NCBI RefSeq assembly: GCF_048569485.1
Contig: NC_134354.1
Location: 513,245,780-513,309,779, forward strand
DNA: 64,000 nt
Origin: Anomaloglossus baeobatrachus
Taxonomy: Eukaryota > Chordata > Amphibia > Anura > Aromobatidae
Direction of reading: 5' to 3'
Shown: positions 10,378 through 22,580 of the stretch, piece after piece
Layout of the letters: the number at the start of each line of letters is the position of its first letter
Numbering within the stretch: the stretch's first letter is position 1
Made by a program: the position numbers and the translations under genes
The notes under the pieces: model-generated
Told to the model about the DNA's origin: nothing
Databases searched by the model: none
What the model saw: the letters and a program-made list of their open reading frames with translations, nothing else

Positions 10378-11197
10378 TTATCCCACTGAACACTCTTTCC
10401 CCGTGGGCAAAATACTACTCAGACAACACAGGGTGAGTGAACCACACATTGGTAAGATTTTAATGGTTCAACAACAGGCAAAACCATATTGTACATTTTT
10501 AGCAAGAACACAAGCTGATACAAGCAAAAGAGTGTCACCATTCCACTGGGCCGTCAGGGGTTAGAGACTTCTAGGCTTCCAGGGCAATTATCCCAGTCCA
10601 GCAGAATCCCGCTTTTGGCGGGCACTCACTGAGAGGAGATAGTGGCAAGCTTAGGAAGCAGTTCTACAAATCTTAAGCTGGAACCGTGGATCCTAAGCTA
10701 AAATCCTGTAGTATATCTGAAGTGAAGCCGTTCTGTGTTTCCTCAGTTGGAACCGAAGCTCCTCAGCTTGTGGTCATGTACAGTCTAACCCTGGTGACAG
10801 AAGCAAGGCCCTTTTATACCACTCAGTTTTCTATTCAGGGTATTCGGTCTTACAGGATTGGTTGGAGATGGCTGCTTTCTCATTTGTCGCAAGTTCAATC
10901 TTAACTGCATAATTTTCCTCTGGATTAGGCAGTCAGAGGAGCTGAGGCAATACACATTTACAGACAATAAGGCTCCAATCAGTCTGGGAAGAAACAAAGG
11001 TTAACTTCTTTGAGTCAACAAACAATAGGACCCATACGTCTAGCCTAATTAAGAACAGTTCACACCCAACAAACGTGGCCACATTATGCCGTGCCTTTTG
11101 GCCTCCAAACATGGTGTGTATTATGGCATCTAAAGAGTTCAATATTGGTCTTATCTGACCAGACTTTATTTTCACAGCATTTCACAGGCTTGTCTAA

Positions 11198-11941
11198 AGG
11201 TGGTGTCACACACAGCGACGACGACAACGACGCCGCTGCTACGTCACCATTTTCTGTGACGTTGCAGCGACGTTCCGTCGCTGTGTGTGACATCCAGCAA
11301 TGAGCTGGCCCCTGCTGTGAGGTCGTTGCTCGTTGCTGAATGTCCAGCTTCATTTTTTCGTCGTCGCTCTTCCGCTGTGAAGCACATATCGCTGTGTGTG
11401 ACAGCGAGAGAGCGACGAAATGAAGCGAGCAGGGAGCAGGAGCCGGCATCTGGCAGCTGCGGAAAGCTGTAACCAAGGTAAACATCGGGTAACCAAGGGA
11501 AGACCTTTCCCTGGTTACCCGATATTTACCTTCGTTACCAGCCTCCGCCGCTCTTGCTGCTAGTGCCGGCTCCTGCTCTGTGCACATGTAGCTGCAGTAC
11601 GCATCGGGTAATTAACCCTATGTGTACTGTAGCTAGGAGAGCAAGGAGCCAGCGCTAAGCAGTGTGCGCGGCTCCCTGCTCTCTGCACTGTGACATGTAG
11701 CTGCAGTAGACATCGGGTTAATTAACCCGATGTGTACTGTAGCTAGGAGAGCAAGGAGCCAGCGCTAAGCAGTGTGCGCGGCTCCCTGCTCTCTGCACAT
11801 GTAGCGACGTTATGATCGCTGCTGTGTCGCTGTGTTTGACAGCTAAGCAGCGATCATAACAGCGACTTACAAGGTCGCTGTTACGTCACAGAAAATGGTG
11901 ACGTAACAGCGATGTCGTTGTCGCTATGTGTGAACCCAGCT
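11198..11941. mobile_element. Harbinger-like MITE with long inverted ends
   Basis: TAA (11195-11197, 11942-11944) flanks inverted repeats of about 70 bp beginning AGGTGGTGTCACACACAGCG and AGCTGGGTTCACACATAGCG. Both carry CGTCACCATTTTCTGTGACG. The interior has two ~110-bp tandem units (about 11588-11800) with AGCGCTAAGC and GGGTAATTAACCC-like cores, plus a GGTTACCCGAT module shared with 39474-40514. No ORF is convincing. It inserted into the Tc1 relic between codons for HLDKP and the DDE core. Confidence 0.8.
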
Positions 11942-11995
11942 TAAATGTTGTTCAGCAAACTTTATATCTGCTTGAACAATATTTTTGTTCAGCAA

Positions 11996-12762
11996 TGGAT
12001 GTACTGATCATATAGAAGAAGCACAAACCACAATATAGAAGAAAAGCAGGAGTACAGTGTGCTGTGGAATATGCGGACTGCCTATCCATGCAAATCAAAT
12101 GCTGGTGCAAAATTACGCCATAGCTGAATAGAGTAGGGTTAAGGGTGGCCAGGATAGGTGCAGCCCCCATGTGAAGAAAGGAGGTGTACGAGTTTCCAAA
12201 AGTAAAGGTATAAATAACTAAACATAAATAGATCCTGCTTACCACCTGTGTAGCAATCACATGAACAAATAGGATGATTTCACTATTCATTCGGCATGAC
12301 ACGGAGATGGCCCTGGACGCCAGCACATGCGCTCTACCTACTTGCATGCAATAATATTGCATGTGGCAACTCGTACACCTTTCTTTGCCCTTCATCCATT
12401 TGGCAGTCTTGTTGTTATCGCTGACATACTGTATATCATTTTCTGTCAAGTTGTGTTTATTATCCTCTACCTCAGATATTTAATTTTGCACAGTGCATAT
12501 TTATATTTGTGCTTTCCACACAAACCTAATTGACATATTGATCTGTTAGCTAGATTATTTATTGTGGCACATGCCACAGTTTGCCATCTCTACTTACAAA
12601 TTTGTGTATGTTATTTCTTATTTTGGATACCTTTTTACTGCATATTGTGTGTTTTGTGTTGTTTTTTTTAACCCCTGTGTGTGTTATCAACTGCTGTGGA
12701 TAGTCTAATATTGCACATCAAGCTGTTGGAGCCTTGTGTTTATTTCTGCTTGTTCCTCACCC
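11996..12762. other. unassigned sequence between two Tc1 relics
   Basis: The minus-strand open frame at 11952-12449 mixes the Tc1 remnant with unrelated sequence and is not a gene. No TIR, tandem repeat or protein motif was recognised. Confidence 0.3.
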
Positions 12763-13581
12763 TTACATCATTGGAAAATATATTCTTTGGTGGCTATTTA
12801 CCAGGATTATGGGTGGTATGTGACCCCTTTTATGATTGGGAATGTAAGAGGTAGCTAATACTTCTTGATATTTTAGGCTATTGATATTGCCTTCCACCTT
12901 GCAAATGTTCTGCACACCCCCATACTGAATGTAACACCAGACCATGATCTTTTCACCACCAAACTTAACTGTTTTCTGGGTGTATTTTGGATCCATACGG
13001 GCTCCAGTAGATCTCCTGCAGTATTTGTGGCGACTGTGGTGTAATTCAACTGAAGATTCATCAGAGAAATCCACCACCTGCCACTTTTCCAGCGTCCATC
13101 TGTTTAGCAGGCTGTGGGACTTGGCAAATGCCACACGGTTTTTTATTTGCCTTTTGTTTAGTGCTTTCTTCTGGGCACTGATTCGACCATAGAGGCCATT
13201 TCGAGACAGAATTCTACAAACTGTTCTAGTTGATACAGGGATTTGAGGTGACCAGGCCTGTTGGAGCTCTGCTGCAGTGGAAGAGAGGCTGGCTTTGGAT
13301 TTTCTAACCAACAAACGTTCCTCCTGAGCAGTTGTTTTGCGGGGTCTGCCGGACCTGGGCTTGTCAAAAATCTCTCCAGTCTCTTCAAATCTTTTTTTCA
13401 TTCTTTGTACTTGATGCTGAGACACATTAAAGGTGCCAGCCACCTCTGCAGTGGATCTGGTCTTCAGCCTCTTGATAATAAAGGCTTTGGTCACAGGGTG
13501 GATTTTTAGCATGTTGTCAGAGGTCAAGTTGCAGTTCAAGTGAAGGTCTGGGGTGCTGGGTTTCTTTTTATACACACCCAC
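12763..13581 (-). pseudogene. Tc1-like transposase, N-terminal two thirds
   Basis: The open frame starts MGVYKKKPSTP. From about residue 28 to 130 it carries the two helix-turn-helix regions typical of Tc1: VTKAFIIKRLK, VAGTFNVSQHQVQRMKK, the GRPRKTT linker and SSTAAELQQAW. First catalytic Asp context: VVDFSDESSVEL near residue 172. KFGGEKIMVWCYIQYGG contains the second region. After YQEVLATSYIPNH the frame runs into unrelated sequence, so the final DDE acidic residue is missing and the protein cannot be active. Family length is about 340 residues. Confidence 0.8.
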
Positions 13582-13870
13582 TAATTAACCAATCATTTAG
13601 TAAGCACAGGTGAGGATGTAAACTAGGATTGGGTGCATTATATGACATAGCGACAAAACTTTTGTCTTGCCAAAATCTGACCTTTCTGTGTTCATTAAAT
13701 TATCAATATTTCAGTTTTGAAGCAGCTTTATTTTCATAACCTAAACCAAATTTTGGAGGGTTTCAGCCTTCAAAAAAGTAATTTATAAAACCAATGGATG
13801 AATTTAAAGTCAGGTTATAAGCTATTATTTACATAACATGGATAGGCGACAGAACTTCTGTCAGGGAGTG
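12766..13870 (-). mobile_element. Tc1/mariner element, left end missing
   Basis: The right end GACAGAACTTCTGTCAGG..GTG is followed by TA (13871-13872), as in Tc1 elements. The transposase reads inward on the minus strand. The left part, including the C-terminal catalytic Glu and the other TIR, is absent. It is a different subfamily from the relic at 8300-11995, since the two overlap in the DDE core with different sequence. Confidence 0.8.
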
Positions 13871-13872
13871 TA

Positions 13873-14482
13873 TAATAGTGTGTGTGCGTGTGTATTAGTA
13901 GTGACGGAGTTAAGTTACTAACAATTGTTGGAGGTCCTCTCATTCTCGGAAGACAACTGAAGAGGGGGAGAGGTACCACCCTCTTATTTCAGAATGGTTT
14001 CCTGTCCTTGCTGGGCGGATCCCTGTCTCACATGGTGCTGTCATGGGTTCTGGAAAAACCGGCTACCGGTAAGTAACCTTGGTGTATCTTTGTCACCTTT
14101 GCAGTAAAGAAAAAAAATATTTTAATGTCCCAGTACAGGTACCACTTGCATCATATCTCCAGGTTACATTAATCAATAAGTGTTTCTTGGGTGTCACAAT
14201 CTAGAATGATTCAAGTCTTCCATGCTAAATATATTCCATATAATTATAGTGTATGGTTAAGCATAGTGTGACTCTGACATCACGTGATATATATTAGCAC
14301 ACCAATGACAGAGCGATTCATAATCCGGAAAACCCAAAATTATAGTACCATCATGTTGGAAATATCTCATTTTTAATAATGTAATACTGGGAATACCTGA
14401 TACTCGCAGTTATGCCAAGTGAAAGGCAGCAATCGCCACGTTTTAAGCATAAGTAAGGTACTGATTAGCAATTTGCTCGGTA
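13873..14482. other. no recognised feature
   Basis: AT-rich sequence with a 64-codon open frame at 13882-14076 that has no recognisable motif. No inverted or tandem repeats were noted. Confidence 0.3.
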
Positions 14483-14486
14483 TTAA

Positions 14487-15033
14487 AGGGAGCCTGTTAA
14501 CCTCCTTTTCCCTATATAAATTTAATCTACCACCAAGTTGACTTGAATAGCACCCACTAACTTCTTAATAAGTGTCCAGCTCACTTACATATCTAAGAAA
14601 ATAGTTTGTATAATTCTATTATGCCATATACTAATCGACACTGTCTGACCCAATGGGTGTTACTGGTGTATGCACTGTGCATCTTCTCTCCCTGAAATTG
14701 CTGGCCTGACTTGATTAATGTGGCTGTCATCATTCAGTGTTTTGTTCCTACGCAGCTCCTGTTCCGTGCTATACACATGCGAAACTTGATCAGAATGTGG
14801 ATGACATAAGAGACGTCAGCCGTGTTGACCAAAGCAGGAGGGCCAGCGAATGAGAGAAGAGGCACAGAGTACAGACCAGTGACACCCATTAGTCCGGACT
14901 GCGCCAATTACCATTTGGCGCGGAGAATTATAAAAGGTACTTTCTTAGATATATGGGGAGCCGGAGTTGTGTTCAAGATGACTTAAAGGTGGTGGATTTA
15001 GTTTACATAGGGAAAGCCTGGTGACACGTTACA
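14487..15033. mobile_element. TTAA-target MITE
   Basis: TTAA (14483-14486, 15034-15037) flanks inverted ends: AGGGAGCCTGTTAACC with TTTTCCCTATATAAA on the left, and the complement of TTTACATAGGGAAAGCCTGG on the right. It is 547 bp with complementarity extending inward past ACCACC. Non-coding. Confidence 0.65.
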
Positions 15034-15495
15034 TTAACAATTGCCTATTAGTCTGAATTAGATTAACCCCTTAACGACCGCCAATATTCGTTTTAATGGC
15101 GGTCATTCAGGTGCCTTATTCATCAGCGGCGCTTTTTAACAGCACTAAGGAATAAGTAAATAGTGCTGCCCCGCAGATTTAAACTCTGCAGGTGACAGTG
15201 GTACATGGCAGCTCATACCTGCGGGCATTGGACCCAACCGGTTTTGGAACCAATCAAGGCCTATTAAGGCCATAAATATTGCTGTCAATTGCAACAGCGA
15301 TATCTAAAGGCTTAAATGGGGGTTTAAAAGACCCCTATGGCAGGATCGGCCTTCCGAGATTATAATCGTTGCCAACGTACCCTGGGGTCATCTGATGACC
15401 TCAGGGTACAGAGGCCTGTAACATCCTGCTATCAGTGATCAGAGTTAAAAATATTCATGCCCCACCGTGGGACGAAGTGAAAAGGTAAAGAAAAG

Positions 15496-15912
15496 TTAGA
15501 GAACCAACCACCAGAATTTTACCATATGAAACCAAGCATACCTTTTGTTGAAAGATCGGATGCTTGGTTGCTGAAACATCTTTAATCAAAGTTCCAAAAA
15601 TGCACTGCATTTTAATGAAGACATTATTGTGGCAATGCGCACACGCCACCAACAGCAGCAATGGTGGCGTGGCTCAATATCGAAAAAAAAAAGTGGCATG
15701 CAATACCAGACGCAGGAGGAAGAATATACACAGAGGACCTGACCCACAAATCATCAAAGTGCAGTGCAGTGCATTTCTGGAACTTTGATTACAGATTTTT
15801 CAGCAATCAAGCATCCGATCTCTCAACAAAAGCTATGCTTGGGTACAGAATCCTAGTGCCAGTATGGCACTGCCTTTACTTCATATAGCAAAATTCTGGA
15901 GGTTGGTTCCCT
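15496..15912. mobile_element. MITE nested in the TTAACCCC element
   Basis: The left end GAACCAACCACCAGAATTTT is answered by the complementary AAAATTCTGGAGGTTGGTTC, followed by TTAA (15913-15916). The inner arms repeat the theme: GCTTGGTT and AGCATCCGATC. Non-coding. Confidence 0.65.
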
Positions 15913-17107
15913 TTAAATAAAATATGCAAAAACTTAAAAAACACAAACTACCAAAACCCATTTTGCCACTAAAAGCGTACACATAATTAGGATCACTTCG
16001 ACGGAATGATCTAATCTATAAAAATATCAAGTTACTTATTCCATATGGCCAATATCATTAAAAAATAAATAAAAAAGCACTCCAAAATTGGCATTTTTTT
16101 CATCATACTGACACACAAAAAAGTGAATAAAAAGCGATAAATAAAATCATATGTAAGAAAAATGGTAGAAATAAAAACGCCAAACTGTCCCACAAAAAAC
16201 AAACCCTAATATGACTCATTCGGAAGAAAAACAAAAGTTACAGCTCTCAGAATATGATGATTCAAAACTAAATTTATTTTTGTAAAATATAGTTTTAGTG
16301 TTTAAAAGTAGCAAAGTATAAAGAAGTGACAAATAGTTTATGGCTGTTTCCGTACCGAGTCGAATAATAAAACAGTCATCACTTTTATTGTGCAGTGAAC
16401 CATGAAGAATAAAATAAAAACACTAAGTGAATTGCTGTTTTTTGTTAATTCTTCATTTGAAAAATCTGGATAAAAAGTGATCAAAAAATGTTATGTTCCC
16501 CAAAATGGTACTCTAAAAAATCTCCAACTCATTGTGCAAAAAGTAAGCTCTTATACAGCCCTGTTTGACGAAAAAAATAGTTACAGCTCTCGGAACATGG
16601 TGACGGAAAAATGATTTATTATAAAAGAGCATGTTTACTGTGTGATAGAGGCAGAAAAAAACCCCAATAACAATCTGTAATCGACTCGCAGAATAAATCT
16701 GTCCCATCACTAATACCGCATGATGAACTGCTCAATAATAAAAATAAGAGCTATTCTTGTAATGTTGTCTATTTCTTCATTCTACCTCCCAAAATTTAGA
16801 ATAAGATTGGGTTCATATTTATCCTGCGATCTCCGCTGACTGTTGCATCAGAGTTTCCATGTTGTGCAATTTCTCCTGAGTACACGGATATATGATATAA
16901 AACTCCTGTTTGTGCGCACAGCAGGGCTCAGAATACGAGGAGCGCCATTTGACATTTAGAATTCAAAATTGGTTGTAATAGATAGTGGATGCTATGTTGT
17001 GTTTGCAGAGCCCCTGATGTGCCTAAACAGTGGAAACCCCCACAAGTAACTCCGTTTTGGAAACTACAAGCCTTGAGGAATTTATTTAGCGGTGTGGTGA
17101 GCATTTT

Positions 17108-19599
17108 TTTTCAAAAATGTTTATTGAAAAAGAGAAAATATACAAAATGAAGTATAAGTAACTCTGTAACATAGTGGCACATTTTCAGTTTGTGCATGAA
17201 TACTTCCACATATCGAGGAAATAAAGACAATCTCAATAAGAGATCAAGTACACACAATTCTCCATGTGGACTTTGGTAATGAGTCAATGAAAATAAGAAC
17301 GTTGATTTCTGAAGCACTAAATTTAGATTCATAAAAAACTGGAAAGAAAAAAGAACGTTAAGAAGAAGCAAAGAAGAATTCAAATGAGAGGAAAGACACA
17401 AAAAGAAAGAGAAGACAAGGGGGGGGGGACAGAAGGGGGGGAGGGGAAGGAGGGACTTGGGGTCTCCCTTGGAACACAACCGGTTTAAGGCGGTCTACAC
17501 TCCACCTCTCAGCACGAACCGAGCAAAAATTAAGCGATTGGTTCCTAAGAGGAAAGGATTACCTCGAAATCAGTTGATTCTCTAAATAGAAGCCATGGCG
17601 TCCCAAGAGCTGAAAAACATGCTCAGTTGGAGCTCAAAGTGGGAGGATAGTTTATCCATCCTGCAAATGTGATCCATTTTCGCCAACCACTCCAGAATCG
17701 TCGGGGTTACACCCGACTTCCACTTTCTCGGGATGATTGCTCTGGTCGCGGCAACAAAATGACGGAGAAGACCATGCTTGACCTCTTTGAAAGCTCCAGG
17801 CATCATGGACAAGAGACCGATCTGCGGAGAGCATGTGATTGTCCGCCCCGTTATGTGGTTATGAATTTGGAAAACTTTACGCCACAATTCCTGAATTATC
17901 GGGCAGGACCACCAGATATGTAGCATGGATCCCTCAGCAGCATTACATCTCCAACAAGTGTCAGGGGCGGTCGGGAAGATTTTGTGTAGCTCCTTCGGAC
18001 ACCTATACCAACGGGAAATGATCTTAAAGGTTTTTTCATGCACTTTACAAGGCAAGGGACGCCTATGTACACACATATAAGCTTTTGCCCAATCCACGTC
18101 AGAGGAAGCACTCCCCAGATCTTTCTCCCAGGATTTCACATACCAGACTGGATCCGAATCAATTGGGTAAATCAAAATGGAGTAAATCTGGGAGATTACA
18201 TGGGATGGAGATTCTAGTTGGATCAAAAGGGATTCAAAGTTGGTACAGACCCTGGCCAGGTCAGAGGCTGAGCGAGCAGAGGAGATGAACGATTGCAACT
18301 GCAAATACATAAACCACTGGATTTGTTGATCAGGGAAGGCGGCTCGGAAATGCTGTAAGGTTAGCAGAGAAGGCGTTCCCAGCAGGGTATCGCCAACCCT
18401 AGGCCTCTGGGATGAAGACCAGGTCATAAACCTGTTAACACCAACAGCCAGCGGGAAGTCGGGATTATCAAAAAGGGGTGTCAGGGGGCCCCATGCTTCA
18501 GATAGATTAAAATGAGCATTAGTTCTGTCCTAAATAATGAGTAAGTCCCTTGTCAGAGGGGAGTTCAAATCTTAGGTCTTCTATGTTTCGTGATCCAGGG
18601 CAAGGAGGTCAAGGTCCAATCTAAAAGATTAGCTTCAATATCCACCCACTGCTTCGTCTCGGCCCCATGAAACCAATCTACTACTCTGATGAGGATAGCT
18701 GATGTGTGATATAAGCGAAAATCTGGAAGTCCTGTGCCCCCTTTTGTCTTACGTCTTGTCAAGTATTTAAAGGCCAGTCGGGGTTTACTTTTTTTCCATA
18801 CAAAAACTGTTGTGATCCGTCAAAGATGGGCAAAGAAGAATCTGGGTACGGCTATAGGAACTGCTTGAAAAAGAAAAAGGAGTTTGGGGAGGACATCCAT
18901 TTTTAAAACGTTGATACGTCCAAACCAGGACAGAGCCCGCAAATTGTAAGCCTGAAGATCGGCGGCAATGCGCTGCAGTAGTGGTTTGTAGTTCAAATTA
19001 AATAGATGTGAAGGGTCCGGCGATAGATAAGGCCCTAGATATTTCAGAGCAGTGGCACACCATTTAAAGGGAAAGGCTTCTTGCAGAGAGGATTTACGTT
19101 TAGCGGGAAGGGTGATATTTAGGATTTCCGACTTAGAGGTATTTACCTTGAAATTACTAACCACAGCATACCGCTCAAACTTCTTCAGGATAGATGGGAG
19201 AGATGTTTCAGGGTTCACGATGTAGAGGAGATGGTCGTCCGCATATAGGGCCAGTTTATGAGGTTTTTTTTCCTATGCAGATCTCATGAATATCAGGGTT
19301 CTTCCTGATGGCTATGGCTAGATGTTCCATCACCAATGCATACAGAAGGGGGGACAGAGGACATCCTTGTCGAGTCCCATTTCTGATATTGAATGAGTTT
19401 GAAAAAATTCCATTACAGCGAATCTTGGCTGTAGGGAGAGTATACAATGCTAGAACCTTTTCTCTAAAGCTTGGACCGAAACCTGCCCGCTCAAGCACAT
19501 GCCCAAGGAATGGCCAACTGACCCTATCAAAGGCCTTCTCTTCATCTACTGACAACACACAGGCTGGTGTTTTTAGCTTCAACATTTGGGAGATAACAA
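17108..19599 (-). mobile_element. L1/Tx1-type LINE, 5'-truncated, with 16-bp target duplication
   Basis: GTGTGGTGAGCATTTT occurs at 17092-17107 and again at 19600-19615, a clean LINE target duplication. An oligo-T at the low-coordinate side marks the 3' poly(A) of a minus-strand insertion. Reverse-transcriptase blocks: VDEEKAFDRVSW, NGTRQGCPLSPLLYA and LYADDHLLYIV (around 19240), then LRALSWFGRINVLKM. The C-terminal CWRCNAAEG..HIWWSCP is the zinc-knuckle region of L1-like ORF2. The endonuclease and the first RT motifs are absent. The RT lies in three frames (19633-19256, 19218-18820, 18427-17582), so at least two frameshifts make it inactive. Confidence 0.88.
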
Positions 19600-20837
19600 G
19601 TGTGGTGAGCATTTTAACACGCAGGTGCTTCACAGAATTTTAAAACATTGGACCATGAAAATGAAAAATTAAGGGTTTTTTTTCCCAAAAAATGTTTTAG
19701 CCCCAATTTTTTCATTTTTACAATGGCAACAGAAGAAAATGGACCACATAATTTGTCGTGTAGTTTCTCCTGAGCACACGATACTCCATATGTGGTCAGA
19801 AACTCTTGTTTGGGCATACGGAAGTGCTTGGAAGGGAAGGAACGCTATTTGATTTTTGAACTGCAAAATTGTCTGGGATAGATTAGACACTATGTTGCAG
19901 TTGTCGTGATTGGAGCTACTTTTCAGGCACAGTGCAAAGCTCAGAAGGAAAGGAGCGCCATATCGGAGGACAGATTTGGTTTGAATGATTTGTGGGTGCC
20001 TTGTCACATTGGCAGAGCCCCTGAGATGTCAAAACAGCAGAACCCCCTATAAGCGATCCCATTTTATAACCTACATCTCTTAAGTCATCTGGCGGTGCAG
20101 TGAGCATATTGACACCACATACATTTCACAAAATGTTAAACATTTTTACCACTATAATGTTGTTTTAGCCTCAGATTTTACATTTTCACAAGGGAAAATA
20201 AATAAAAATGACCGCATAATTATTATACAATTTCTTGTGAACATCACAATACCCCATATGTGACTGTACAGTACCATTTTCCCACATTCAGGGAGAAAGG
20301 AGTGCTATTTGACTTATGGAGCGCAGAGTTTCCTAGAATAGTTTGCGAACTCGATATTCAGAGCCCCTAAGTGCCAGAAGAGCAGAAAGCTCCTTCAAGT
20401 GACCCCAATATGGAAATTATAATCCTTTTGGAATTTATCTACAGGTGAAGTGATGATTTTGACTCCCATGTGTGCTTTCTAGAAACAAGCAACAATGGAT
20501 GTTGCAGAGTGAATATAGTGCCTGTACCTTGTACCGAGCTTGAGCTTCTGGAGAGCTGCAGCTCGTAAATTAAGCGGGCTTTCCAAACATGTATATACTA
20601 ACTGCGGTTTAGTCACACTGTGGGGAGCAGAAGAGAAGGGTGCATTTGGATTTCAGAGGGAAGATTTCACTGGATTCCTTTTGAGGGGCAAGGAGCCACA
20701 GCTCTTTTCCAAAGCCTTTGTGCTACTAGTACTGGGTAAACCCCCTAAATTTCTGTTAACAGATGATAAACCTGATTGGGGACGTGTTTCTTCTGGGTTG
20801 AGTTGAAGATTTTTTTGGGTGTACAGAACATTTTGGA

Positions 20838-22390
20838 TCAGTTCACATTTATCCTGTAGGTTTCCATCTAAATCTACAAAATACGTGATTCAGATGAAAC
20901 CCCAGATGGATCCATTCACTAATAAGGCACCAAAGTTACTCTTGACTGTGTGGCTTCTAAGCAGGGGCATAACGACCACCGTCACGGAGATCGCGACTGT
21001 GACCAGGCCTGGCAGGGTTAGAGGCCCGGCACTCAACCTGCAGAGAAGCAGCCGGCTCCTCTGTGAGAGAGGACCTGCGCTGTTCAGTGGCAGACCATGC
21101 ATCCCTATGAGGTCCGTGAGTCATGGGGACCCAGTGCCAGCGGCAGCACCGGGGCCCCCTTGTCCGTCATCACACAAAGTAATGATGGAGGATGGAGCGG
21201 AGTGCTCCGCTCCATCCTTCATCATTCTCCCCGTGTGCCTGTGCTTGACGTCTTAGTGCAGCAGAATGCTGTGACGACACTTCTGCGCGCTGCTGAGTTG
21301 AGACTGCAGAGCGCAGGACACTGACCACAGCAGCGGGGCAAAGAAGAGAGGTGAGTTCTTGTTTATTTTTTTAATAAGGGAGTACATGGTGGTCATAGGC
21401 CTATGGGGGTGCATTAAACGGTATGTGGGCTGCATAATACAATATGAAGAACACCTTATAGATGGATTATGGGGGTGCATTATAATACATGGAGGCCTGT
21501 GGGGTGCATTAAATGGTATGGGGGGATGCATAATATAAAATGAAGGACACCTTATACATGAACTATGGGGGTGCATTATATTATATGGAGGACTATTGAT
21601 GTGCATTAAACAGTATGTGGGCTGCATAATACAATATGAATAACTATAGGGTGCACTACAATATATGGAGCACTATGGGGTGCAGTATAATATATGGAGG
21701 ACTATGGGGTGCAGTATAATACATGGAGCACTATGGGGTGCAGTATAATACATGGAGGACTATGGGCTGAATTATAATACATGGAGGACTATGAGTGGTG
21801 CATTATAATAATTGGAGAGTTATCTTATACATAGAGTACTATGAGAGGTGCATTATAATACATGAGGACTATGGGGGTGCATTCTAATATATGAAGGGTT
21901 ATGTGGAACCCATTAAACTATATGGAAGGCTATGTGGGGGCCATTATAGTATTTGGAGAGCTATCTATGAGGGGGGGGTAAAGATAAAAAGCATGGGATG
22001 GAAAAGATTTGTACTGAGGGAAACAGGCTTTGCTATACATCGTTCCCTCAGCACCCAGCTTTCCCACATCTCTGATACCATAGAAAAGCTGGGTGCTGAG
22101 GAAAAATGTATATCACAGCATAGGAAAGCTGCGTGCTAAAGGAAAGATGAATAGCAGAGCATGGCGAAGGTACGTGCTGAGGACAAGTTGGATATCAGAA
22201 CATAGGAAAGCTGGGTGCTGATAGAAAGAGGGATTTCAGATCATGGGAAACCTGGATGCTGAGGGAAAGAGCCAAGTGTCAGCAACACTATCCACCTGTC
22301 TGGAGTTCTGTCTGAATCACGTATTTCAGAGAGTTACATGGAAATCCTGGTGTAACCACTTAGCGTAGAGTGCAGGATAAATATGAGAAG
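20838..22390. mobile_element. non-autonomous element with inverted ends and internal minisatellites
   Basis: The left end (TTCACATTTATCCTG, then AAATACGTGATTCAGA) is matched in inverted order at 22308-22388 (TCTGAATCACGTATTT, then CAGGATAAATATGAG). The terminal inverted repeats are about 70 bp. Between them lie a GC-rich block (20960-21320) and two minisatellite arrays. No transposase is present. It interrupts the TTAACCCC element. Confidence 0.65.
21395..21965. repeat. minisatellite, GGGGTGCA-TATAAT-CATGGAGGA type
   Basis: Roughly 30-bp units such as ACTATGGGGTGCAGTATAAT recur about 15-18 times with drift. They are followed at 21990-22280 by a second array of ~60-bp units built on GGGAAAGCTGGGTGCTGAGG-like cores. 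Confidence 0.75.
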
Positions 22391-22539
22391 CGCCTTACTG
22401 ATATCTTCGGGAGGCAGAATTAACAAAACAGCAGGTCAAGAATTTCCTTTATTTTTCACGCCAATTGCCATGCGGTATAAGTGATTAGACTGGTTTATTC
22501 TTTGGGTCGGTACAATTGCAACGATACCTGATATTTTTT

Positions 22540-22580
22540 ATATATATATATAATAAAAATATATATATATATATATATAT
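22540..22580. repeat. (TA)n microsatellite
   Basis: An interrupted TATATA tract within the TTAACCCC host element. Confidence 0.85.

Larger units (their letters stand above)
8847..11083 (-). mobile_element. probable solo LTR (itself opened by a MITE)
   Basis: The insertion begins TG (TGTGTGGAGAC) and ends CA (GTGGCCACA). It sits between TTATA (8842-8846) and TTATG (11084-11088), a near 5-bp duplication of Tc1 sequence. Subtracting the inner MITE leaves about 784 bp. On the minus strand a TATA-box-like GGTATAAAAGGGCC lies at 10820-10807, at a promoter-like distance from the start. No coding region is attached. It is a fossil retrotransposon remnant whose family cannot be named. Confidence 0.5.
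8300..11995 (-). mobile_element. Tc1/mariner relic, C-terminal half, with nested insertions
   Basis: Read on the minus strand, 11995-11945 gives QADIKFAEQHLDKP. 11195-11089 then gives ENKVWSDKTNIELFRCHNT and HHVWRPKGTA. After an insertion, 8846-8440 gives [33 protein letters not shown] and LLEWPRQLRDLNP. These are the successive blocks of a Tc1 DDE transposase. An in-frame stop precedes the QDND block, and the expected DD34E motif is degenerate (SDKT, NPSENLW). The N-terminal DNA-binding part is missing. It is split by a probable solo LTR (8847-11083) and a MITE (11198-11941). Confidence 0.8.

Noticed and set aside
11084-12449. Two minus-strand frames of about 165 codons as host genes
   Set aside because: They combine Tc1 transposase remnants with MITE and unassigned sequence.
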